This document shows positions 24,385 to 31,782 of a stretch of DNA of 33,973 nt, one piece after another. The notes below the pieces were generated by a model. That model worked only from the letters and a program-made list of their open reading frames with translations, made no database searches and was not told the origin of the DNA. The stretch is from Archangium violaceum Cb vi76 (GTDB taxonomy: Bacteria; Myxococcota; Myxococcia; Myxococcales; Myxococcaceae): contig NZ_JPMI01000146.1 of the NCBI RefSeq assembly GCF_000733295.1, positions 1 to 33,973 on the forward strand, read 5' to 3'. How positions within the stretch are numbered: the stretch's first letter is position 1; each line of letters starts with the position of its first letter. The position numbers and the translations under genes were made by a program.

Positions 24385-24758
24385 CGATTCGCAAGGTGCT
24401 GCTCGTGGACGACGAGGACGACATCCGCACCATCGGCCAGCTGAGCCTCGGCCGCGTGGGCGGCTGGCAGACGGTGCTCGCCGCCTCGGGCGCCGAGGCC
24501 GTGGCCAAGGCCGCCGCCGAGCAGCCGGACCTCATCCTCCTGGACGTGATGATGCCGGGCATGGACGGGCCCACCACCCTGGGCCAGCTGCGCGCCCAGC
24601 CCTCCACCGCGAAAACGCCCGTCATCTTCATGACGGCGAAAATCCAGAAGCAGGAGGTGGCGCGCTACCTGGAGCTGGGGGCCGTGGGCGTCATCGGCAA
24701 GCCGTTCGATCCGATGACGCTGCCCGCTGAAATCAAGAAGCTGCTGCCGTCCACCTGA
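24381..24758 (+). CDS. Single-domain response regulator (CheY-like)
   Basis: 125 residues, a stand-alone receiver. Acidic residues DDED sit after strand 1 (LLVDDEDD), the phospho-acceptor is Asp55 (LILLDVMMPGMDG), the switch Thr is in IFMTAKI, and the conserved Lys in VIGKPFDP. The start overlaps the upstream kinase stop by 4 bases and the next kinase begins 6 bp later. It probably carries phosphate between the flanking kinases or to a protein outside the window. Confidence 0.95.
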   Translation: MTIRKVLLVDDEDDIRTIGQLSLGRVGGWQTVLAASGAEAVAKAAAEQPDLILLDVMMPGMDGPTTLGQLRAQPSTAKTPVIFMTAKIQKQEVARYLELGAVGVIGKPFDPMTLPAEIKKLLPST

Positions 24759-24764
24759 GGCCCC

Positions 24765-27299
24765 GTGAAGACCCGTCTCTCCAAACGCTCCGTGGTGCTC
24801 GCCGCGGGGGCACTCGCGCTCCTGAGCGTGCTCTTCGCCCTGGGCCGTCCGATGCGGGCCGACGAGCATGACAGCTACCGCACCCGGCTGCGCCAGCTCC
24901 GCGTCCAGAGCGCCGAGCTGGAACAGAATCTCCTGCGCGCCCACATGGGCCTGGCCCGGACCCATGACGAGCCACGAGAAGAGCTCGCCGCGCTGCGCAA
25001 GCGGGCGGAGGAGCTGCGCGCCGCCCCGTCGTTCCTGATGGAGCGGGAGCGGAAGACGCTGAGCGCCGTGCTGGACGACTACCTGCGCGCGCTCGCGGAC
25101 GAGGAGGCCCTGCTGGTGCGCTACCAGGCGCAACAGGGGCCCGAGGCCGAGGCCACGCTCCGGCAGATGCTGGACAGCCCCGCCAGCCCCGAGGCCGAGC
25201 GGCTCATCACCACCTACCTCCAGCTGTACGAGGGAGCGCTGGCGCGGGCCGAGCGCTTCCGCATCACCCTCTTCGCCATCTCGCTGCTGCTCGTCGCCTT
25301 CGTGCTGGCGGTGCTGGTGCGCCTGGCGCGCACGGGTGCGGCGCTCGACGCGCTCAACGCGCAGCTGGAGGCCCGCGTGGAGGAGCGCACCGCCGCCCTC
25401 TCCACCGCCAACGCGGAGCTGCGCGAGAGCGAGGCCCGCAAGGCGGCCATCCTGGAGAGCTCGCTCGACGGCATCATCTCCCTGGACGAGGCGGGCCGAA
25501 TCCTGGAGTTCAACCCCGCCGCGGAGCACATCTTCCGGCTTCCACGGGCGCAGGCGCTGGGCCGGGACTTCGTCTCCCTGGCGCTGGCCGCCACCGTGAA
25601 GGCCGAGCAACGTGGCGTGGTGGCCCGCGCGCTCCGGGCCGATGCCACCCCGGGCCGCGCCACCCGCCTGGAGCTGCAGGGCCTGCGCGCGGATGGCGGC
25701 ACCTTCCCCGCCGAGCTCACCCTCCTGCGCGTGCGCGGTGACGGTGCCGCGCGCTTCACCTCCTACGTGCGGGACATCACCGAGCGCCGTGAGGTGGAGC
25801 GGCTGAAGAACGAGTTCGTCTCCACCGTCAGCCACGAGCTGCGCACTCCCCTCACCTCCATCCGCGGCTCCCTCGGCCTGCTCGAGGGCGGCATCCTCGG
25901 CGAGCTCCCCTCCCAGGCCCAGGACATGGTGCGCATCGCACGCACCAACACCGAGCGCCTCATCCGCCTCATCAACGACATCCTCGACCTCGAGAAGATG
26001 GAGTCCGGCAAGCTGGAGCTGAAGCTCCAGTCGGTGGAGACGGCCGAGGTCATCGAGGCCACCTTCAGCGGAGTGCGGGGCATGGCGGACGCGGCGCGGG
26101 TGCGCCTGCACGCCGAGGCGGCGGGGGCGGGCCCGGTGCGGGCGGACCGGGATCGGCTCATCCAGGTGCTCACCAACCTCGTCTCCAACGCCATCAAGTT
26201 CTCCCCTCCGGACAGCCAGGTGGAGGTGCGGGCCGCCCGGGACGCGCGCGGCCAGGTGCGCTTCTCCGTGGTGGACCAGGGGCCGGGGATTCCCCTGGAT
26301 CAACGCGCCCGGCTCTTCGGCAAGTTCCAGCAGTTGGACAGCTCGGACACGCGCACCAAGGGAGGTACCGGCCTGGGTCTGGCCATCTCCCAGGCCATCG
26401 TCGAGCAGCACGGCGGCCGCATCGAGGTGCACAGCGAGCCGGGCCACGGCGCCACCTTCACCTTCTCGCTGGCGGCGCTGCGCATGGGCTCCGGCCCCAG
26501 CTCCGTGGTGATGGACGAGTCGCGCTACACCATCCTCGTGGTGACGACGGACTCGGAGCTGTCCGGCCTGCTGCGCGGCCTGCTCACCCACGAGGGCTAC
26601 CGCGTGCTGCGCAGCCCCACCGTGGAGGAGGCGGAGAAGCTCATCGAGGTGGGCGCGCCGGACATGCTGGTGCTGGACGCGCAGGGCATGGACGGCAACG
26701 GGCTGGAGCTGGTCCGCAAGCTGCGCGAGGAGCCGCGCACCCGCGAGCTGCCGGTGTTGATGCTGTCGGGGCGCTCGTCGCAGCAGGAGGGCGTCGTGCA
26801 GCCGCTGCTGGTGGACTGGATGGCGAAGCCCTTCGACGAGAAGCGCTTCCTGCTGTCGCTGCGCCACGCCATCCGCCGGCCGGGCCAGGCGCGGGTGCTC
26901 ATCGTGGACGACGACGTGAGCACGCGGCAGGTGCTGCGCGCCCAGCTGGAGCGGCTCGGGGTGGCCTGCTACGAGGCCGAGGACGGCGAGGGCGCGGTGG
27001 CGCTGGCCCGCACCACGCCGCCGGATCTCATCGTCCTGGACGTGGGCCTGCCCCGGCTGGATGGCTTCGAGGTGGTGGACATCCTCCGCCAGGGCAAGGG
27101 CCGCGGCACGCCGCTCATCGTCTTCACCGGGCGCGAGCTGTCGAGCGGGGACCAGAATCAGCTCACGCTGGGCATCACCCGCCACCTCACCAAGGCGCGC
27201 ACGTCCGAGGACGAGCTGCTCGTCTCCGTGAAGGAGCTGCTCAACGGGCTGCTGGCCCAGAAGGATGGCGGCGTGGAGCCGCGCAAGGAGGCTTCATGA
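24765..27299 (+). CDS. Membrane hybrid histidine kinase, sensor-PAS-HisKA-HATPase-REC-REC
   Basis: 844 residues from a GTG start. Transmembrane helices at about 8-27 and 168-190 bracket a helical periplasmic sensor. Its sequence (LEQNLLRAHMGLARTHDEP) resembles the DAHL sensor domain, a tentative call. A coiled-coil linker leads to a PAS domain (about 225-340). HisKA holds His357 (VSHELRTPLTSIRG). The ATPase has NLVSNAIKFSP, DQGPGIP and GGTGLGLAI. The first receiver keeps the acceptor Asp (MLVLDAQGMDG) but has TTDS in place of the usual acidic pair. The second (VLIVDDD, LIVLDVGLP) is complete except that the usual strand-5 KP is KA. The stop overlaps the next gene (ATGA). Confidence 0.93.
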   Translation: MKTRLSKRSVVLAAGALALLSVLFALGRPMRADEHDSYRTRLRQLRVQSAELEQNLLRAHMGLARTHDEPREELAALRKRAEELRAAPSFLMERERKTLSAVLDDYLRALADEEALLVRYQAQQGPEAEATLRQMLDSPASPEAERLITTYLQLYEGALARAERFRITLFAISLLLVAFVLAVLVRLARTGAALDALNAQLEARVEERTAALSTANAELRESEARKAAILESSLDGIISLDEAGRILEFNPAAEHIFRLPRAQALGRDFVSLALAATVKAEQRGVVARALRADATPGRATRLELQGLRADGGTFPAELTLLRVRGDGAARFTSYVRDITERREVERLKNEFVSTVSHELRTPLTSIRGSLGLLEGGILGELPSQAQDMVRIARTNTERLIRLINDILDLEKMESGKLELKLQSVETAEVIEATFSGVRGMADAARVRLHAEAAGAGPVRADRDRLIQVLTNLVSNAIKFSPPDSQVEVRAARDARGQVRFSVVDQGPGIPLDQRARLFGKFQQLDSSDTRTKGGTGLGLAISQAIVEQHGGRIEVHSEPGHGATFTFSLAALRMGSGPSSVVMDESRYTILVVTTDSELSGLLRGLLTHEGYRVLRSPTVEEAEKLIEVGAPDMLVLDAQGMDGNGLELVRKLREEPRTRELPVLMLSGRSSQQEGVVQPLLVDWMAKPFDEKRFLLSLRHAIRRPGQARVLIVDDDVSTRQVLRAQLERLGVACYEAEDGEGAVALARTTPPDLIVLDVGLPRLDGFEVVDILRQGKGRGTPLIVFTGRELSSGDQNQLTLGITRHLTKARTSEDELLVSVKELLNGLLAQKDGGVEPRKEAS
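25811..26017 (+). repeat. 207-nt HisKA segment, copy 2 (matches 23271-23477)
   Basis: Second copy of the near-identical block, lying at the same place in the domain as in the first kinase. Identity stops abruptly after the codons for SGKLE/SGKLD; the following 30 bases are unrelated between the two genes. Upstream it fades over about 15 bases. Confidence 0.9.
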
Positions 27300-29344
27300 G
27301 CCGGGGAACCATTCTCTTCCTCGAGGATGATCAGGATCTGCAGTCGCTCGTCTCCGCGTACCTGCGCGAGCGGGGTTATGAGGTGGAGGCGGCCCGCACC
27401 GTGAAGGAGGCACGTACGGTGCTCGCCTGCCTCCGGGTGGATGCCGCCGTGGTGGACGGCCTGCTGCCGGGGATGATGGGGACGGACTTCATCCAGGAGG
27501 TGCGCCAGCAACACCCCACGCTGCCCATCCTCTTCGCCTCGGCCTTCTGGAAGGACCTCAAGAGCCACGACCACCTCACGCGGCAGCTCAAGGTGTCGCG
27601 CGTGCTGCACAAGCCCTACAAGCCCCAGGAGCTGCTCCTGTGGGTGGAGCAGATGCTGGCGGCGAGGCCCCCTCCCCCGCCCCCGGAGGCACTGGCCGAG
27701 GGCCAGGACTCCGCCGAGGACCTGGACGCCACCTTCCGGGCGCTGTGCGCCGAATACGGTGCGCGCCTGGAGGAGAAGATGCGGGAGCTGGCCGGGGCGA
27801 TGGAGCGGGCGCGGGCCGGGAGCACCGAGGGAATGGACGCGGCGTACCAGCTCACCCACAAGCTGCATGGGACGGCGGGCTCCTACGGCTTCCACGCGGT
27901 GAGCGGCGCGGCGCGGCACCTGGAGGAGTTGCTGAAACCGGCCCGGGACGGCAAGGCGCCCCCGGACTGGAGGGCCCTGGAGGCAGCGAGGCAGGCGCTG
28001 GCCACGGCGGCCCGGAACGCCGCACCGGGCGGCGCGCCGTCCCAGGCCCCGGTGGCCGCACCCGCGAAGAGCTCGGCCGTGGAGGTGGAGCCGCGAGGCA
28101 CGGTGCTGGTGGTGGACGACGACGCGGCGTGGCTGGCCGAGGTGGAGCGGATGGGGAAGGACCGGCTGGTGCGCGTGGTGACGGCGCGCGGCGCGGACGA
28201 GGCGGCGAAGGTGGCCCGGCAGCAGCGGCTGGATGGAGCGCTGGTGCACGTGGACCTGGGCGGCAAGGAGGGAGGCTTCACCGTGGCGGAGCGGCTGCGC
28301 ACCGTGGAGGACTCGCGGGCGCTGCCGCTGGCCTTCTTCGGCACGGGAGGAGATGTCACCTACCGCATGGCGGCGATCCTCGCTGGCGCGTCGCTCTACC
28401 TGCCGCGGCCCTTCTCCTCGATGGACCTGTCGGAGGCGGTGGAGCGGATGGTGGCGGCCCAGCGTCCGGAGCGCGCGCGGGTGCTGGTCCTGGACGATGA
28501 CCCGGAAGCGGTGCGCTCCCTCAGCGCGGCGCTGACGAGCCCGCAGGTGGAGGTGGTGGGCCTGAGAGACTCGTACCGGCTGGTGGACGCACTGGCCGAG
28601 CACCGGCCGGACCTCCTGCTGCTGGACGTGGAGATGCCGGGGCCGAGCGGCTTCGACCTGTGCCGCATCGTGCGCTCCATGCCCGAGTGGCAGGCGCTGC
28701 CCGTCATCTTCATCACCGCGCACACGGGGGTGGACTTCCGGGTGGCGGCCTTCCAGGCGGGAGCGGACGATTACCTGGCCAAGCCGGTGCTGCGCGAGGA
28801 GCTGCGGGCCCGGGTGCAGTCGCGGCTGGAGCGGGCGCGGCTGGCGCGCGAGCGGGCCGAGCGTGATGCCCTCACGGGCCTGCTGCTGCGCCGTCCCTTC
28901 CTGGAAGGACTGCGCGCGCGGCTGGCCGAGTCCCAGCGGACGGGCAGGACCCTGGCGCTGGCCATCCTGGACGTGGACCGCTTCAAGAAGGTGAACGACA
29001 CCCACGGGCACCTGGCGGGAGACCGGGTGCTGATGCAGATGGGGCGGCTGCTGTCCTCGCGCTTCCGCCGGGAGGATCTGCAGTGCCGGTGGGGCGGCGA
29101 GGAGTTCGTGGTGGCCCTGATGGGGGCGCAGGCGGAGGGGGCACGGGACATCCTGGCGCGCATGGCGGCGGAGCTGGCCCAGGCCGACTTCGAGGGGGAC
29201 AAGGGCGAGCGCTTCCGGGTCACCTTCAGCGCGGGGCTCGCGGTGGCGCCCCAGGACGGCACGGACGTGGAGGCCCTGCTGCGCGCGGCGGACGAGCGGC
29301 TGTACCGGGCCAGGTCCCAGGGCGGCAACCGCATCGAGCGCTGA
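27296..29344 (+). CDS. REC-Hpt-REC-REC-GGDEF diguanylate cyclase
   Basis: 682 residues, soluble. REC1 (1-125) has Asp54 (AAVVDGLLPG) and KPYKP. After a Pro-rich linker an Hpt domain (about 140-245) carries His188 in HKLHGTAGSYGF. REC2 (about 268-385) is divergent, with DLGGKEGG at the acceptor site. REC3 (about 394-510) is complete (VLDDD, LLLLDVEMPG, KPVLRE). The C-terminal GGDEF domain (from about 520) has DVDRFKKVNDTHGHLAGD and the active loop GGEEF at 600-604. Arg591-Asp594 matches the RxxD inhibitory site, so product feedback is likely. The protein therefore contains a full phosphorelay ending in c-di-GMP synthesis, and is the probable output of the two upstream kinases, with which it is translationally coupled. 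Confidence 0.93.
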   Translation: MSRGTILFLEDDQDLQSLVSAYLRERGYEVEAARTVKEARTVLACLRVDAAVVDGLLPGMMGTDFIQEVRQQHPTLPILFASAFWKDLKSHDHLTRQLKVSRVLHKPYKPQELLLWVEQMLAARPPPPPPEALAEGQDSAEDLDATFRALCAEYGARLEEKMRELAGAMERARAGSTEGMDAAYQLTHKLHGTAGSYGFHAVSGAARHLEELLKPARDGKAPPDWRALEAARQALATAARNAAPGGAPSQAPVAAPAKSSAVEVEPRGTVLVVDDDAAWLAEVERMGKDRLVRVVTARGADEAAKVARQQRLDGALVHVDLGGKEGGFTVAERLRTVEDSRALPLAFFGTGGDVTYRMAAILAGASLYLPRPFSSMDLSEAVERMVAAQRPERARVLVLDDDPEAVRSLSAALTSPQVEVVGLRDSYRLVDALAEHRPDLLLLDVEMPGPSGFDLCRIVRSMPEWQALPVIFITAHTGVDFRVAAFQAGADDYLAKPVLREELRARVQSRLERARLARERAERDALTGLLLRRPFLEGLRARLAESQRTGRTLALAILDVDRFKKVNDTHGHLAGDRVLMQMGRLLSSRFRREDLQCRWGGEEFVVALMGAQAEGARDILARMAAELAQADFEGDKGERFRVTFSAGLAVAPQDGTDVEALLRAADERLYRARSQGGNRIER

Positions 29345-29367
29345 GCCGGCCCGGGCCCGCCGGCTCA
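29342..29367. terminator. Palindrome between convergent genes, containing both stop codons
   Basis: TGAGCCGGC (29342-29350) and GCCGGCTCA (29359-29367) are perfect 9-bp arms around CCGGGCCC. The first three bases are the stop of the plus-strand GGDEF gene and the last three (read on the other strand) are the stop of the minus-strand gene. The symmetry serves both directions. No T-run follows, as is common in very GC-rich genomes. Confidence 0.65.
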
Positions 29368-29799
29368 CGCCTGGAGGAACAGGGGCGCCGAGCGGGGCAG
29401 GAGCTCCTCGGCGAAGTAGCGCTTGAGGGAGCGCTTCGTTCCGAGGCGGAGGAGGAAGAAGGGCCGGGCCTGCTTGTAGTGCCAGTGGATGGCGGCGATG
29501 ACGCCGGTGCGCCCGGCGTCCTTGCGCAGCCGCACCTGGCCGCCGAAGTCGAAGGCGGGCGCGGAAACAGGCTGGAAGAGCTCCGGCCGGACGCGGAAGA
29601 CGCTCTCGGCGTAGCGCAGGAGGATGAAGCCCTGCTGCCTGGCCTCCCCGAGCCGCTCGAGCACCTTGCAGTAGGGCCACAAGAACTTCAGCCGCTCGAA
29701 GTCCTCGGGGTGGACGAGCCGGCGCTCGGCCTCGGATTGCCCGTGCCAGGGGTAGAGCCCCCACACGCGTTCGTTCATCGACCCGAAAAGGGTGGGCAT
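29365..29799 (-). CDS. Unrecognised 144-aa soluble protein
   Basis: 144 residues; the ATG is preceded by a strong GGAGGT. No signal peptide, membrane helix or known catalytic motif is seen. The composition is that of a compact cytoplasmic protein: aromatic-rich N-terminus (VWGLYPWHGQ), a hydrophobic middle (GFILLRYAESVFRVRPELF), and a basic C-terminus (FLLRLGTKRSLKRYFAEELL). It is convergent with the GGDEF gene and separated from the exported-protein genes by about 320 bp of non-coding sequence. The coding nature rests on length, ribosome binding site and composition; no function is proposed. Confidence 0.7.
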   Translation of the reverse strand: MPTLFGSMNERVWGLYPWHGQSEAERRLVHPEDFERLKFLWPYCKVLERLGEARQQGFILLRYAESVFRVRPELFQPVSAPAFDFGGQVRLRKDAGRTGVIAAIHWHYKQARPFFLLRLGTKRSLKRYFAEELLPRSAPLFLQA

Positions 29800-30123
29800 C
29801 GGACGACCTCCTCACACGCGCAGCGTCCCCGCATACGGATGGCGCCCGGTGTCCTGACGTGACACGACGCGGAAGGGCCCGCCAATCTTCACCGTCCCGA
29901 CTGTAGGCCGCTCCACACAATGAGACGGTTGTGTCCGGTGCCTTCCGGAGGAAGACATCCTGGCCTTCTCCGTCTCGAGGAGCCAGGCCACTGCTCTTCC
30001 TCCACTGTGATCGCACCGACACCTCCAGGGTGACGCCGATCACAGCCAGCTCACGGCGGATGAATCACTGTTCCTCACGTTGGGGGCAAGAACCCACTCC
30101 ACACCCCAGCGAGAGGCAAAGAC
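29800..30123. other. Intergenic region with a spaced inverted repeat
   Basis: No credible gene is seen. CTGTGATCG (30005-30013) and CGATCACAG (30037-30045) form perfect 9-bp arms 23 nt apart, with CACC/GGTG inside the loop. The TGTGA/TCACA halves recall CRP half-sites, but the spacing is too wide for one. The site lies about 80 bp before the lipoprotein start; GAGAGG just before the ATG is its ribosome binding site. Confidence 0.4.
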
Positions 30124-31692
30124 ATGCGAACAATCACACCATCTCACAGGACGGCTGTGCTCCTGCTGCTGCTGCTCGCCGTCGTACCGGCGTGCGATGA
30201 CCCGAAGCCACCGCCAGCACCCGAGCCACAGGAGCGGTTCTCGGGCATTCTCACCAACATCCAGGGTGCCCCGCTCGCGGGGACGGTGTCTGTCAATGGC
30301 ACCCGTGAGGAGACCGCGGCCGACGGCGCCTTCGACGTGCGCGTTCCGCGCGCGGACAAGTACGTCTTCAACGCCGAGGCGCCCCACCATCTGATGATCT
30401 CGGAAGTGTACTCGGACTCGGGCTCGGGGCAGACAGACCTCCGGCCCCAACTCCGCCCGACGGAAGTCTTCAGGGTGGACCCCACCCAGCCCATCAGCCA
30501 GATGGACAGCCGGGGCACCCTCCTGGAGCTGCCGGCTGGGGCGCTCGTGGATGGTGAAGGCAAGCCCGCATCGGAACCCCTCACGCTGAGCATGCACACC
30601 TACGATTTGCGCGAAGAACAGATGGTGGGCGACATGAGTGCCCTGAACGCCGCGGGGGAACTGGTGGCCCTTCTGAGCCTGGGCGCGGTGTCCGTGGAGT
30701 TCTCCGACGACGCGGGCAAATCCTACAACCTGGCCTCCGGGAGCAAGGCCCGGATCTCCTTGAAGGTCGATCCAATAATTGACCATCAGGGGCCGGTACC
30801 GCTGTGGTGGTATGACACCCAGCAGGGATTGTGGCGCGAGGAGGGTCTGGGGAACGTGGAGAATGGGGTGGCCACCGGCGAGGTCGCCCACTTCAGCTTC
30901 TGGAACTTCGATCTGCCGCTCACAAACCCGGCCTGCATTCGAATCGACGTGGATGCCACGTGGTTCTCCTCCCAGGGATACTCCAGCGCCAAGCCCCTCA
31001 AACTCACGGCCCGAGCGAGCGGTTACCCCAAGACAACGGTGATGTACATCTACACCCCGGCTCCCCAGGTCCTCTACAACATTACTCCTCGGACCCAGGT
31101 GGACCTGTCCATCGAGGGAGTGGCAGTCGCCAGTGTCAACTCGGGTGAGCCCCATGGACCATGGCGTACTGATGATGAACGGCGTAATGCATGCAAGGGC
31201 GTGGTGAAGCTCGGTGAGCCGCCGAAGGTAGGCACACTCCGGGGCAAGGTCCTGAGGCAGCACCGCCCGGACCGGCGTCATGGAGGGGTGACCATCACCG
31301 CCAGAGTTGGAAGCACCTCGGTTGGCACCATCAAGACGTCTCCCACGGGAGAGTTCGTGCTGACGGTGCCAGCAGGGACGGTGGGGCTGACAGCCTCGCT
31401 CGCGGGCTACCTGCCCGCGGTGCGCGACAATGTGGTGGTGGCGGCGGGCAGCACCATCACGCTGCCGGATGTGGAACTCCTGGCGGGCAATCTCGACCCG
31501 GCTACGGACTGCATCACCCCCGCGGACACGGCGCTTCTCATCAACGCGATCGACCGGGCGCCCGTGGGGGATGACCCATACGACATCGACGGTGATGGGA
31601 AGATCGATTACCCGGACCTCGTGCTCGCCACCAGCAATGCCGGGGTGCTGGCCACCAGCAATAGCGAGGTGTGCAGCCCCACCGCGTGGTGA
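30124..31692 (+). CDS. Lipoprotein with carboxypeptidase-regulatory-like and dockerin-like domains, paralog 1
   Basis: 522 residues. The signal peptide ends in a lipobox (LLLLLAVVPACDD), so it is probably membrane-anchored. An N-terminal carboxypeptidase-regulatory-like beta sandwich (about 38-115) is followed by a ZU5-like region with DSRGTLLELPAGALVDGEG and LGAVSVEFSDDAGKSYNLA, then GEVAHFSFWNF. A second carboxypeptidase-regulatory-like repeat begins near 370 (GTLRGKVLRQH, TSPTGEFVLTVPAG, AGYLPAV). The last 60 residues look like a type I dockerin with one clear calcium loop (DIDGDGKIDYPDL), bracketed by two cysteines. It shares this whole order with the next gene. Function unknown; surface adhesion or matrix assembly is a guess. 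Anchor and domain calls are from visible motifs. Confidence 0.85.
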   Translation: MRTITPSHRTAVLLLLLLAVVPACDDPKPPPAPEPQERFSGILTNIQGAPLAGTVSVNGTREETAADGAFDVRVPRADKYVFNAEAPHHLMISEVYSDSGSGQTDLRPQLRPTEVFRVDPTQPISQMDSRGTLLELPAGALVDGEGKPASEPLTLSMHTYDLREEQMVGDMSALNAAGELVALLSLGAVSVEFSDDAGKSYNLASGSKARISLKVDPIIDHQGPVPLWWYDTQQGLWREEGLGNVENGVATGEVAHFSFWNFDLPLTNPACIRIDVDATWFSSQGYSSAKPLKLTARASGYPKTTVMYIYTPAPQVLYNITPRTQVDLSIEGVAVASVNSGEPHGPWRTDDERRNACKGVVKLGEPPKVGTLRGKVLRQHRPDRRHGGVTITARVGSTSVGTIKTSPTGEFVLTVPAGTVGLTASLAGYLPAVRDNVVVAAGSTITLPDVELLAGNLDPATDCITPADTALLINAIDRAPVGDDPYDIDGDGKIDYPDLVLATSNAGVLATSNSEVCSPTAW

Positions 31693-31782
31693 TCCGGACG
31701 GGAAGCACCGCCTCACCGAGACAGCAATGCATGAGGGCCCAGGCCCTCTGGAAAAGACAGACATAAAGACAAGGAGCAGTCC

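Noticed and set aside
23973-27185. 1070-codon antisense frame across the second hybrid kinase
   Set aside because: Same reasoning; even its repeated segment is the mirror of the shared HisKA block.
27158-30043. 961-codon antisense frame across the GGDEF gene and the 144-aa gene
   Set aside because: It covers two convincing genes in other frames and reads as Arg/Ala/Gln-rich noise.
30005-30045. CRP-type binding site
   Set aside because: The TGTGA and TCACA halves are present, but the gap between the 9-bp arms is 23 bp and not the 6 bp between half-sites of a CRP site; kept only as an inverted repeat.
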